Positions 53,408-62,977 of a stretch of DNA of 64,000 nt are shown here, in pieces; within the stretch, counting starts at the first letter, position 1, and each line of letters starts with the position of its first letter. The notes under the pieces were generated by a model. It made no database searches, had not been told where the DNA came from, and saw only the letters and a list, made by a program, of their open reading frames with translations. Source of the DNA: Rugamonas sp. A1-17 (GTDB lineage: Bacteria; Pseudomonadota; Gammaproteobacteria; Burkholderiales; Burkholderiaceae_D); assembly GCA_025548565.1 (NCBI GenBank), contig JAJLPB010000007.1, forward strand, positions 124,001 through 188,000, given 5' to 3'. The translations under genes and the position numbers were made by a program.

Positions 53408-55152
53408 GCGTGGCCGCCTGCCAGCGGATTGCCGACCGTGCGAAAACGCTGCGTGCTCCATCCGAGCAGGCGGCGCGCGGCCAGGCATTCAATCTTCAGC
53501 TGCGCGCCCAGCAGGTCGAACTCGCGATGGCGGGCGGCGTGTTCCGGGAAGCGCGACTGATAGGCCAGCACGGTGCGCGCGGCCTGCGCCCAGAACAGCG
53601 CTTCGGCATGGCCCTGATAGCGCTCCAGGCGCCACGCAAGTTCGCCAAGGTTGATGAAGAAGAGCACTTCCAGCAGATAGTCGCGCGCCTCGGCCGGCGA
53701 GTCGAACATGAAACCCCCGCTGGCGTTGAGCGCATTGCGGTAAGCCGGCGCGCCGCGCAGGCCGGCCAGCTGCGCTTCATTGGTGGCGCCTTTCAGATAA
53801 TGCAGGCCGCCGGGCAGGTCGCGGATGGCGATACGTTGCGGCAGGCCGTCGCGCAGGATCAGCAGGGTGTTTTGCGCATGGCATTCAAGCAGCACGCCAT
53901 GCGCCATCATCAGATGCAGAAGTGGCGGGATGCTCGCCTCCAGCAGCGCGGCCACCCAGCGTTCCACGCCGTGCCGCGCCAGCCATGGGGCGATGGTCAA
54001 TTCGCCGTCGCCGGCCAGCGTGGTCAGGGCGGTCATCGGGAACACCTGTTCGCCCTCCGCCAGCACGGACTCCGGCGCGTTGCGCCAGATCGCCCCCAGC
54101 ATGCCGTAGGCGCCCATGCGCTGGCGCGCCGCCGCGACCGTGATGCCCGCCGGCTCGGCAAGTACCGCCAGCCGCCGGCCGCCGGCCAGAAACGCATCGT
54201 CATGGCAAATGGCCTGCAGCCAGCGCGAGATGACCGGCGCGTTGTGCACATGGTGGTCGGACAGGATGCGGTCGGCCGAGCTATTGGCGATGGCCAGCGG
54301 CAGCTTCAGGTTGCAGCGGACACCTGGCGCCAGGTTGCTGAGCGAGCGTATCGATTGTTGCGCCAGCCATTCGCCGCAGCCCGCGCCCAGGTGCAGCAAG
54401 GTGCCGTCGGCCAGCCAGTCCGCGAAGTGCGGCGCCACGCCATGCTCCCATTGCCACGGATGCACCGGCAGCAGGCGATAGCGCGCCGGCGTTCGGCCCT
54501 GCGCTTCGATCCGGCCCAGCAGGCGGTGGTATTCCTCCGTGCCCAATTGCGATAGCACGAAGCTGTCGTAGTCGAGTTCCGGCAGCTGGTGGGTTTCGCT
54601 GGCTTCGCGGTCGATCGCCAGCCAGGTCAGCGCGATGGCTTGCGCGAACTCCGGGCCGTAGCGCCGATGCTCGTCGATGCTGAAGCCCATGCGCGAACGG
54701 AAGCAGGGATGGTAGGGGTGGCCGTCGCCCAGTTCCGCTTCCTGCAAGGCGTAGGGGGACTGCAGCGAGGCTTGCGGCGCCACGGTCATCGACCAGGCCT
54801 GTTTGAGCGCGGTCTGCCGCAGCTCGGCGGCGAAGCGGCGCAACGCCTCCGCTTGCGGCTGCAGGTGCCGCACCAGCGCCGAAATCACGGCGGCGATCTC
54901 CGGCCGCGATTGACCGGGGCCGCGCACTTCGCCGCTTAGCCGCAGGCGGTCGAAGGCGCTGCGGCCGGCGATATCGATACGGTAGACCATCGGCGCGTCA
55001 TGCTCGTCGCGGCCCTCCAGCCGCAACTGGTTCTGCTCCGGATCGACGGCGCCGGTCAGGTAGCCCTCGTTCCAGAAGGCTTCGATGAATTGACGCAGCG
55101 TGCGAGCTTGGGCGGCGGCGTAGTGGGGCAGGAATGCAAGGGTGTGGGGCAT
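53404..55152 (-). CDS. IucA/IucC NIS siderophore synthetase (first)
   Basis: A 582-residue NIS synthetase and first gene of the operon. Landmarks are GDGHPYHPCFRSRMGFS, LLPVHPWQWEHG, SLSNLAPGVRCNLKLPLAI and HAQNTLLILRDGLPQ, followed by IRDLPGG. No SD-like sequence is obvious before the ATG at 55152. A Fur-like box lies 77-99 bp upstream. It is clearly distinct in sequence from the second synthetase, so it was not produced by recent duplication. No lysine/ornithine hydroxylase, decarboxylase or racemase is encoded nearby. Confidence 0.92.
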   Translation of the reverse strand: MPHTLAFLPHYAAAQARTLRQFIEAFWNEGYLTGAVDPEQNQLRLEGRDEHDAPMVYRIDIAGRSAFDRLRLSGEVRGPGQSRPEIAAVISALVRHLQPQAEALRRFAAELRQTALKQAWSMTVAPQASLQSPYALQEAELGDGHPYHPCFRSRMGFSIDEHRRYGPEFAQAIALTWLAIDREASETHQLPELDYDSFVLSQLGTEEYHRLLGRIEAQGRTPARYRLLPVHPWQWEHGVAPHFADWLADGTLLHLGAGCGEWLAQQSIRSLSNLAPGVRCNLKLPLAIANSSADRILSDHHVHNAPVISRWLQAICHDDAFLAGGRRLAVLAEPAGITVAAARQRMGAYGMLGAIWRNAPESVLAEGEQVFPMTALTTLAGDGELTIAPWLARHGVERWVAALLEASIPPLLHLMMAHGVLLECHAQNTLLILRDGLPQRIAIRDLPGGLHYLKGATNEAQLAGLRGAPAYRNALNASGGFMFDSPAEARDYLLEVLFFINLGELAWRLERYQGHAEALFWAQAARTVLAYQSRFPEHAARHREFDLLGAQLKIECLAARRLLGWSTQRFRTVGNPLAGGHA

Positions 55153-55228
55153 GGCGGCTTCTATGGATTGAAAGCTTGTCTTAAATGCTATGCCGCCAGC
55201 TTATCCGCCATAGAACGTAATGTCAATA

Positions 55229-55251
55229 CAAATGATAATGATTCGTATTTG
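55229..55251. promoter_or_regulatory. Fur-box-like operator of the siderophore operon
   Basis: CAAATGATAATGATTCGTATTTG at 55229-55251 is partly palindromic; the 19-mer centred on it agrees with the Fur consensus GATAATGATAATCATTATC at about 12 of 19 positions by eye. It lies about 80 bp before the first synthetase ATG. Confidence 0.75.
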
Positions 55252-55287
55252 AAATTAGGAGCGTGTGCACCAGCACGCGCCGCAAGA

Positions 55288-57060
55288 TCAGGCGCTGACC
55301 ACGCGGTCGCGCCCTTCGTGCTTGGCCTGGTAGAGCGCCCGGTCGGCCCGCGAGATCAGCGACGAAGCGCTGTCCAGCGGCCCCTCCGGCGTCGACGAGG
55401 CCACGCCGATGCTGACGGTGAGCGCGATCCGCTCGCCGTTGTCGCCCTCGATGCGCAGCATGGCGACATCGGCCCGCAGCCGCTCGGCGGCGCCGCTGGC
55501 GACGTCGATTCCGGTCTCCGGCATCAGCAGCACGAACTCCTCGCCGCCGAAGCGCGACGCCATGTCGATATTGCGCATGCCGCCCGACAGCGCCCGCGCC
55601 ACCGCCACGAGGGCGCGGTCGCCCGCCTCGTGGCCGTAGACGTCGTTGACGTCCTTGAAGTGGTCGATGTCGACCATCAGCAGCGACAGCGAATGCTTGA
55701 AGCGCCGGCTGCGTTCCAGCTCCTTGTTGATCTGCTCCGTCATGCGGCGGCGGTTGCCGATGCCGGTCAGCGGATCGGTGGTGGCCAGTTGTTCGAGCTT
55801 GGTGTTGGCCACCATCAGCTCCAGCGTGCGTTGCAGCACGCGGGCCTCCAGCTGGTTGCGCTCATCGTGCAGCGCGCGCAGCGTCTGGCGCCGGCCGCGC
55901 AGCGCGAAGATCAGCGCCGAGATCAACACGCCCTCCAGCACGATCAGCGTGAGGCTCGCCAGTATCTGCCAAAGGTATTCCTCGAACACGCTGCGCGGGC
56001 GGTTGACCCATTGCGCCGTCGGCGGAATATTCTGCAAGTGGAAGCGTTGCGCCGCGCCGTGGTCGAACAGGTAGCCGGGAATGCCGGCGATGTCGGGCTT
56101 CCGCTGCAACAGGATGGCGCCGATGGCGCGGCCTATGCGCTCGGCGCTGACCACGTAGCCGCCCACCACGCCGGGCACCACGATGGCCTCCCAGTTGGTG
56201 AAGATCGGCACCTGGGTGGTGGCCGCCAGTCGACGCGCGATGTCCACCGGCCGCCGGCGCTCGCCGGCGCTGTCGTGATAGCTGGGCAGCAGGAAGATGG
56301 CGCTGCCGGGCTGCAGCAGCGCGGCCTGGCGGAAGATCTCCGCGTAGGTCAGACGGTCCCAGTATTCGAAGCGTAATTGCCGTGCGTAGATGCCGGCCGC
56401 CGCGCGCACGCCGTTCACCGATTCCTGCATGCGGTCGGTGCTGTCGCCGATCACCACCACATGCCGCACGCCCGGCGCCACCTGCGGGATCACGCCGATG
56501 GCGCGCTCGAAGCTGGCCTGCACCTGATAGGCGATACCGTCATGCGGCGACCAGTTCAGGCGCCCATGGTTCACGTAGTGGCGCGGCACGCCGCGAAACA
56601 GGTCGGGGCGGTCGCTGAGGAAGCGCGCCGCCACATAGTTCTCGGTGATGATGGCGTCGAACTGGATGTGTGCGTACTTGGTGCGCAGGTACTGCTCCAT
56701 GCCGGCCTGCGCCTGCTCGTCGCCGACGCGCACGGCGTCGAAGCGCTCCTCGAAGATGCCCAGCGCGGAGGTCTGGCGCTTGTCGGCCAGTTCGTCCGAC
56801 AGGCCTTTGTGGATCAGGGACTGCCAGGCCGACGCGGAATCGGAGCCCAGCGAATACAGCACCAGCACCTTGCGCTCGCCGGTGGCCCACGTCGGCGCCG
56901 CCATCGCCGCCAGCGCCCATGCCAGCAGCGCGCAGCCGAGCAGCAGCCGGCGCCAGAGTTGGCGCGACCCGATTCCCTGCGCGGCAAATGGAGGATCCCT
57001 GTGCGGCATGGTCGGCGATGAGTCCTGGGGCAAAACTGGCGCGTATGGCGAGGTTTGCAT
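55288..57060 (-). CDS. Membrane diguanylate cyclase with periplasmic binding-protein-like sensor
   Basis: A 590-residue protein that makes cyclic di-GMP. An N-terminal membrane segment (about 36-54) precedes a periplasmic region of about 280 residues resembling ABC-type substrate-binding domains (VLVLYSLGSDSASAWQ, then FDAIITENYVAARFLSDRP), a second membrane segment near 355-375 (LTLIVLEGVLISALIFAL), a coiled linker, and GGDEF. The active-site loop reads GGEEF at 505-509, with the inhibitory-site RNID five residues before it, so feedback by cyclic di-GMP is likely. No EAL domain. Start could be 57060 or 57009; neither has a clear SD. Downstream of the ABC operon on the same strand. Confidence 0.9.
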   Translation of the reverse strand: MQTSPYAPVLPQDSSPTMPHRDPPFAAQGIGSRQLWRRLLLGCALLAWALAAMAAPTWATGERKVLVLYSLGSDSASAWQSLIHKGLSDELADKRQTSALGIFEERFDAVRVGDEQAQAGMEQYLRTKYAHIQFDAIITENYVAARFLSDRPDLFRGVPRHYVNHGRLNWSPHDGIAYQVQASFERAIGVIPQVAPGVRHVVVIGDSTDRMQESVNGVRAAAGIYARQLRFEYWDRLTYAEIFRQAALLQPGSAIFLLPSYHDSAGERRRPVDIARRLAATTQVPIFTNWEAIVVPGVVGGYVVSAERIGRAIGAILLQRKPDIAGIPGYLFDHGAAQRFHLQNIPPTAQWVNRPRSVFEEYLWQILASLTLIVLEGVLISALIFALRGRRQTLRALHDERNQLEARVLQRTLELMVANTKLEQLATTDPLTGIGNRRRMTEQINKELERSRRFKHSLSLLMVDIDHFKDVNDVYGHEAGDRALVAVARALSGGMRNIDMASRFGGEEFVLLMPETGIDVASGAAERLRADVAMLRIEGDNGERIALTVSIGVASSTPEGPLDSASSLISRADRALYQAKHEGRDRVVSA

Positions 57061-57082
57061 TAAGGAAAGTCTAGCACGCTTT

Positions 57083-57100
57083 CCCGCACGATTGTGCGGG
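57083..57100. terminator. Hairpin between ABC permease and cyclase genes
   Basis: CCCGCAC at 57083-57089 pairs perfectly with GTGCGGG at 57094-57100 around GATT. No T tract on the minus strand, so it is a weak or Rho-assisted terminator at best. A 13-bp tandem repeat with one mismatch, TCATGNGCTCATG, sits at 57101-57113 and 57115-57127 next to it. Confidence 0.4.
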
Positions 57101-57122
57101 TCATGCGCTCATGTTCATGTGC

Positions 57123-58289
57123 TCATGCTGCGCGCAAGGCGTCGACGATTTTCATGCGGGCCGCGCGCAGCGCCGGCAGGAAGCCGCCGACCATGCCCAT
57201 CGCCAGCGAAAACATGAGCGTTTTAACCACGATGGCGGGCGTCAGGCGGAAGCCGAAGGCCAGCTCGGAGAAGGATTGGAAATTGGTGGTCGAGAAGGAC
57301 AGGAACTGCATCAGCGAGGCGCAGGCCAGGCCCAGCGCGCCGCCCAGCACCGCCAGCAGCATCGACTCGGCCAGGAAGGCGGCCAGGATGCTGCGGCGCT
57401 GGAAGCCCAGCGCCCGCAAGGTGCCGATCTCGCCGACGCGGTTGGCGACCGAGGCGTACATGGTGATGGTGGCGCCAATCATCGCGCCGATCGAGAAGAT
57501 GATCGACAGGATCAGCCCCAGCACGCTGATGAAGGTCGACAGCGCCTTCGACTGGTCGGAGTAGAAGGTCTGTTCGCGCTTGGCGTCCAGCGTCAGGCGC
57601 TGGTCGGATTCGATATCCTTCTTGAAGCCGTCGAACAGCGAGGTGTCGGCCAGCCGCAGCACCATGGCCGAATAGGCGTTGCGGCGGAAGGCGGGCATCA
57701 ACTGGTCGGCGTCGCCCCAGATCTCGGAATCGAAGCCGCTGTTGCCGGCGTCGAACAGACCGACCACGGTCCACTCGCGCTGGCCGAAGCGCAGCGTCTC
57801 GCCGATGCCGGCGCCCTCGAAACGGCGCGCGATGCTGGCGCCGGCGATGATCTCGGAGGCGCCGGGGCGGAACATGCGGCCCGCCGTCAGCTTTACCTGC
57901 GGCCGCAGCGTCAGGCCGCGCGGCGAGATGCCGCGGATGATCACGTTGGACGGCTTGGCCGAGCCGCGCTTGTTGAGCGAAATGAGCACCACCGTTTCCT
58001 TCGACAGCAAGGGCTGGCCATCGGCGCCGCGCGCGATGGACGGATGGCTGGAGGCGATGCTGGCCTGGGTGCGGTCCACGCCGCTCTGCACCTCGGTGTC
58101 GGCCGAGCGGCGTATCAGGATCACGTTGTCGTATTCGCCGGTGGTGACCATGGTGTTGCGCAGGCCCTCGTCGAGCATCAGCACCGTGGCGAACACGAAC
58201 ACCACCAACGCCAGGCCGGCGCCGGTCAGCGTGGTGGTCAGGCGGCGCGCCCACAGGTTGCGGGCAACGTAGGAGAGAGGGATCTTCAT
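57123..58289 (-). CDS. MacB/FtsX-type ABC transporter permease (second)
   Basis: A 388-residue permease with one N-terminal TM, a large periplasmic MacB_PCD-like domain (about 50-250), and three C-terminal TMs in the FtsX arrangement (LGLILSIIFSIGAMIGATIT and VGGFLPALRAARM). The typical EIGTLRALGF coupling-helix sequence contacts the ATPase. Last gene of the four-gene exporter operon; 10 bp from the previous permease. Confidence 0.92.
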   Translation of the reverse strand: MKIPLSYVARNLWARRLTTTLTGAGLALVVFVFATVLMLDEGLRNTMVTTGEYDNVILIRRSADTEVQSGVDRTQASIASSHPSIARGADGQPLLSKETVVLISLNKRGSAKPSNVIIRGISPRGLTLRPQVKLTAGRMFRPGASEIIAGASIARRFEGAGIGETLRFGQREWTVVGLFDAGNSGFDSEIWGDADQLMPAFRRNAYSAMVLRLADTSLFDGFKKDIESDQRLTLDAKREQTFYSDQSKALSTFISVLGLILSIIFSIGAMIGATITMYASVANRVGEIGTLRALGFQRRSILAAFLAESMLLAVLGGALGLACASLMQFLSFSTTNFQSFSELAFGFRLTPAIVVKTLMFSLAMGMVGGFLPALRAARMKIVDALRAA

Positions 58290-58299
58290 GATGGATGCG

Positions 58300-59457
58300 T
58301 CAACCTATGCTCCGCAAACCGTCGACGATGTTGATGCGCGCCGCGCGGACGGTCGGCGCGATGGCGGCCACCGCGCCGATGACCAGCGCCGCCAGCACCT
58401 GCTGCAGCACCGTCAGCCGCGACACCTCGAATACCGGGAACATGGTGCCCATCACCTTGCCGAGGAAGGCTGCGAACGGGAACAGGACGGCGATGCCGAT
58501 GGCCGCGCCGAACGCCGCCAGCAGCAGCGATTCGCCGAAGATCATCAGCGCCAGGAAGCCGGGGCCGAAGCCGAGCGCCTTCAGGGTGGCGTATTCGCCC
58601 AGGCGCTCGCGCGCGCTCATGGCCATGGTGTTGGCCATCACCGCGCCGATGATGACGATCACCACGAAGGACACCACGCGGATCGCCACCACGATCGCCT
58701 CCGACATCGATACGAAGCCCAGCTGGAAGGCCTTCTCGGTTTCGGTCAGCGTTTCGGCCAGCGAGTTGGCGAACTCCTTGTCGACGGCGGCGGAGATGGC
58801 GGCGGCGTTCTCCGGCTGGTCGATCTGCACCACGTACACGCCGATCTGGTTGGCGCGGCGCGGCGCGACCTTCTTCATCGTCTCGTTGACGTAGTCCCAG
58901 TGGAAGAACAGCGTGGCGGTGTTGGTGGTGCTTTGCCTGCCGTCGTAGATGCCGCGTACCGTCAGCTCCCAGTTGCCGGGATAGATGGTGCCCTTGAGCG
59001 GGATGGTGTCGCCGACCTTGAAGCCATATTGGTCGGCCAGCTTGCGCCCGACGATGCAGCCCTTGCGGTCCTTGATGAAGTCCGCGCGCTGCTCGGGCGG
59101 CAGCAGGTAGTCGGGGTAGATGTTCAGGTAGCTCTCGCCGGAGATGGCGAACTGCGCGAAGAAGTTTTTCGGATCCTTGTAGGTGCCCTGGAACCAGTTG
59201 GCGAAGCCGACGCCGGACACGCCCGGCACCGCGCGGATGCGCGCCTGGTAGGACAGCGGCAGCGGGAACACCAGCGAGGTCTTGTTGCGCGTGACCAGCG
59301 TGGTGTTGGACGCGCCCTCGGCGCCGGCGTACCAGGCGTCGACCACGGTCTGCAGCAGGCCGAAGGAAAAGATCGCCACCACCAGGCCGAGTATCGTCAG
59401 CGAGGTGCGCAGCTTGTGGCGCATGGCGTTCTTGAAGATCAGCCGCAGCGTGTACAT
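58300..59457 (-). CDS. MacB/FtsX-type ABC transporter permease (first)
   Basis: A 385-residue paralogue of the downstream permease, with the same topology: N-terminal TM (LTILGLVVAIFSFGLLQTVV), a periplasmic core domain, and three C-terminal TMs with the coupling helix EYATLKALGFGP. Two different permease subunits imply a heterodimeric exporter. Lies 10 bp from the ATPase gene. Confidence 0.92.
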   Translation of the reverse strand: MYTLRLIFKNAMRHKLRTSLTILGLVVAIFSFGLLQTVVDAWYAGAEGASNTTLVTRNKTSLVFPLPLSYQARIRAVPGVSGVGFANWFQGTYKDPKNFFAQFAISGESYLNIYPDYLLPPEQRADFIKDRKGCIVGRKLADQYGFKVGDTIPLKGTIYPGNWELTVRGIYDGRQSTTNTATLFFHWDYVNETMKKVAPRRANQIGVYVVQIDQPENAAAISAAVDKEFANSLAETLTETEKAFQLGFVSMSEAIVVAIRVVSFVVIVIIGAVMANTMAMSARERLGEYATLKALGFGPGFLALMIFGESLLLAAFGAAIGIAVLFPFAAFLGKVMGTMFPVFEVSRLTVLQQVLAALVIGAVAAIAPTVRAARINIVDGLRSIG

Positions 59458-59467
59458 GGTCCTGGGC

Positions 59468-60169
<702 letters not shown>

Positions 60170-60170
60170 C

Positions 60171-61391
60171 TTATTTTTTCGCCAGGCTGACGGCGGCGCC
60201 GTCGTGCAGCTTGGCGTCCGGCGCCAGCACCACCTTGTCGCCGGGCTTGACGCCTTTGACCTCGGTCAGGTCGCCGATCTTGCGGCCCTGCGTGACCGGC
60301 ACTTGCTTCACCTTCTCGCCATCGAGCACGAACACCACCGCCTTGCCGTCGCGCGTGGCGATGGCGGCCGGCTGCACGGCCGTCACGGCCCGCTTGTCCT
60401 CCGGCGGCACGGGCTTCGACAGGAAGGCCACCTTGGCGCTCATGTCCGGCAGCACGCGCGGATCGTGGTCGACGAAGCGCACCTTGACCAGCAAGGTCGC
60501 CTTGCTGCGGTCCATGGTCGGCACCATGCGCGAGACGTTGCCGGCCAGGTGCAGCTCGGGAAAGGCGTCGAGCAGGATCTCGGTCGGCTGGTCCACGCGG
60601 ATCTTGCTGAGGTTGGATTCGGAGACGTCGGCCTCCACCTCCAGCGTGTCCATGTCGGCGATGGTGACCACCGCGCCCTTGCTGTCGGCGGCGGAGGAGA
60701 AGGGGGTGATGTTGTCGCCGACGTTGGCGCTCTTGGTCAGGATCACGCCGTCGAACGGCGCGCGTATCACCGTCTGGTCCAGCGCCACCTGCGCCACCTG
60801 CGCGTTGGCCTTGGCGGCGGCGATGGCGGCGTTGAAGCCGGCGATATTGGCCTTGGCCTTGGTCAGCCGCGCCTGCGCGGTGTCGTAGGCGGAGGCGGTG
60901 ATGAACTTCTGGTTCAGCAGCTCGGCGGTGCGCTTGAAGTTGGCCTGCGCGTCGAACAACTCGGCCTGCCCCTGTTCCAGATTGGCCTGCGCCACCTTGA
61001 CGTTGGCCTGCGCCTGGCCCAGCGTGGCGCTGACGTCGCGGTTCTCCAGCCGCGCGATCACCTCATCCTTCTTGACCTTGCTGCCTTCGAGCACGCCCAG
61101 CCATTCCAGCCGGCCGGTGGCCTTGGACGACAGCGCCGCCTTGCGCTGCGCCACCACATAACCGGTGGCGTTGAGCAGGGTGTAACTCTGCGACGGCCAG
61201 GTCTGCGCCACAGTGACGGTTTCCACGCTGGTCTTGCCGCTGAACTGGCCCATGGCGACCTTGCCGCCAATGCCGGCCACGATCACCACCAGTGCGATCT
61301 TGATCCAGCGGCGGCGCTTGGACCGCTGCCCTTGAACCTGGGCGGGAGCGCCGCGTTCTATTTTCAATCTTGAGATGTCGGGAGTCGCCAC
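60171..61391 (-). CDS. HlyD/MacA-type periplasmic adaptor of ABC exporter
   Basis: A 406-residue membrane-fusion protein. One N-terminal TM (IKIALVVIVAGIGGKVAMGQ) anchors it, then a barrel-sandwich with EWLGVLEGSKVKKDEVIARL, an unusually long helical hairpin (QAQANVKVAQANLEQGQAEL and following heptads), and ends KLHDGAAVSLAKK. Start GTG at 61391 has GAGG upstream. First gene of the adaptor-ATPase-permease-permease operon; it would link to a TolC-like outer-membrane channel, which is not in the window. Transported molecule unknown. Confidence 0.88.
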   Translation of the reverse strand: MATPDISRLKIERGAPAQVQGQRSKRRRWIKIALVVIVAGIGGKVAMGQFSGKTSVETVTVAQTWPSQSYTLLNATGYVVAQRKAALSSKATGRLEWLGVLEGSKVKKDEVIARLENRDVSATLGQAQANVKVAQANLEQGQAELFDAQANFKRTAELLNQKFITASAYDTAQARLTKAKANIAGFNAAIAAAKANAQVAQVALDQTVIRAPFDGVILTKSANVGDNITPFSSAADSKGAVVTIADMDTLEVEADVSESNLSKIRVDQPTEILLDAFPELHLAGNVSRMVPTMDRSKATLLVKVRFVDHDPRVLPDMSAKVAFLSKPVPPEDKRAVTAVQPAAIATRDGKAVVFVLDGEKVKQVPVTQGRKIGDLTEVKGVKPGDKVVLAPDAKLHDGAAVSLAKK

Positions 61392-61596
61392 AAATGCCTC
61401 GCAAAGAAAGCAAAAAATTAGCAAGATGCTCACACGAATAGTGCGGGAAAATTCCGGCCGTGGCAAGTCGATCCGCAATAACAGGCCTGCCGCGCCGGGG
61501 AGGCGCGCCACCGCTCGGGCCTCATTCGTGCGTTGAACCACATACGCTGGCGGGAGGCTGTGACAACATGGAGCTTTGGTATTTGCCGGGCCCGCC

Positions 61597-62928
61597 ATGA
61601 CCACCATGCCTGATATGCACCGTCCTCCGCCCGCCATCGATGCCGGGAAGCTGAAGCTGCTGACGGAGATGCAAAGGAATTCCTTTGAGTACTTCATCCA
61701 CGAAACCAACCCGGCCAACGGCTTGATCCGCGACAAGACCGAGCCGGGCTGGCCGGCCAGCATCGCGGCGGTCGGCATGGCGCTGACCGTCTACACCATC
61801 GGCGTCGAGCGCGGCTGCATGCCGCGCGGCGAGGCCGTGCTGCGCACGCTGACCACCTTGCGCTTCTTTGCCAATTGCGAGCAGAGCACCGCGCCGGACG
61901 CCACCGGCTACAAGGGCTTCTACTATCACTTCCTGGACATGGAAAGCGGCGTGCGCGCGTGGCGGTGCGAGCTGTCCAGCATCGACACCGCGCTGCTGAT
62001 TGCCGGCATGCTGACGGCGGCCGCATATTTCAACGAGGACTCGCCGGGCGAGCGCGAGATCCGCGAACTGGCGCATATGTTGTATCGGCGCGTGGACTGG
62101 CAATGGATGCGCGGCCGCAACGGCTTGCTCTGCCACGGCTGGAAGCCGGAGCGCGGTTTCCTGCGCTGGCACTGGGAAGGCTACGACGAGGCGCTGATCC
62201 TGTACATCCTGGCGCTCGGCTCGCCGACCCATCCGATTGGCCGCGACAGCTATGACGCATGGGCCAGCACCTACGAATGGAAGACGGTGCACGGCATCGA
62301 CTACCTGTATGCCGGCCCCTTGTTCATTCATCAGATGTCGCACCTCTGGCTGGACCTGCGCGGCATCCGCGACGATTTCATGCGCGCGCACGATCTGGAC
62401 TATTTCGAGAACAGCCGCCGCGCCGCCTATGTGCAGCAGCGCTACGCGATCGAGAATCCGCTTGGCTTTCCGGAGTACGGCGAACTGTGCTGGGGTTTCA
62501 CGGCCAGCGACGGCCCCGGTCCCGCCAGCCGGAAGATCGGCGGCGTGCAGCGCAGGTTTTATGACTACGTGGCACGGAGCGCGCCGTACGGCCCGGACGA
62601 CGGCACGCTGGCGCCCTGGGCGGTGGCGGCCAGTTTGCCATTCGCGCCGGAGATCGTCCTGCCCAGCATCGCGCACTTCCAGGGGCTGAACCTGTGCGAG
62701 GCCAACCCCTACGGCTTCAAGGCCTCGTTCTCGACGGTCTTCCATCTGTGCGAGGCCGGCTGCCGGCGCTGGGTATCGCCTTACCACTTCGGCATCAACG
62801 AAGGACCGACGGTCATCATGGTGGAAAATTACCTGAACGATTTTCCCTGGAACCTGCTGCGGAAAAATATTTATCTGCGCAATGGCTTGCGCAGCGCCGG
62901 CTTCACCGGCGGCTGGCTGGACGCATAA
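61597..62928 (+). CDS. Glycoamylase/GH144-like glucanase
   Basis: A 443-residue protein of the COG5368/glycoamylase family. Characterised members (GH144) are endo-beta-1,2-glucanases. The signature blocks are GLIRDKTEPGWPASIAAVGM, GFYYHFLDMESGVRAW, the ELSSIDTALLIAGML helix, WHWEGYDEALILYILALGSP and SPYHFGINEGPTVIMVENY. No clear signal peptide is visible, which is unusual because most relatives are exported. The ATG at 61597 is used; a TTG seven codons upstream and an ATG at 61606 are alternatives, and no strong SD is seen. Divergent from the ABC adaptor across 205 bp. Function as a beta-1,2-glucanase is an inference from family. Confidence 0.82.
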   Translation: MTTMPDMHRPPPAIDAGKLKLLTEMQRNSFEYFIHETNPANGLIRDKTEPGWPASIAAVGMALTVYTIGVERGCMPRGEAVLRTLTTLRFFANCEQSTAPDATGYKGFYYHFLDMESGVRAWRCELSSIDTALLIAGMLTAAAYFNEDSPGEREIRELAHMLYRRVDWQWMRGRNGLLCHGWKPERGFLRWHWEGYDEALILYILALGSPTHPIGRDSYDAWASTYEWKTVHGIDYLYAGPLFIHQMSHLWLDLRGIRDDFMRAHDLDYFENSRRAAYVQQRYAIENPLGFPEYGELCWGFTASDGPGPASRKIGGVQRRFYDYVARSAPYGPDDGTLAPWAVAASLPFAPEIVLPSIAHFQGLNLCEANPYGFKASFSTVFHLCEAGCRRWVSPYHFGINEGPTVIMVENYLNDFPWNLLRKNIYLRNGLRSAGFTGGWLDA

Positions 62929-62977
62929 GCCGCCGGGAGGCGATACAATCCTGCCTTTCCCCGGATGCTTTCTTCCC

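Noticed and set aside
57083..57127. CRISPR-like or functional tandem repeat after the ABC operon
   Set aside because: Only two 13-bp units with one mismatch; no further copies or spacers.
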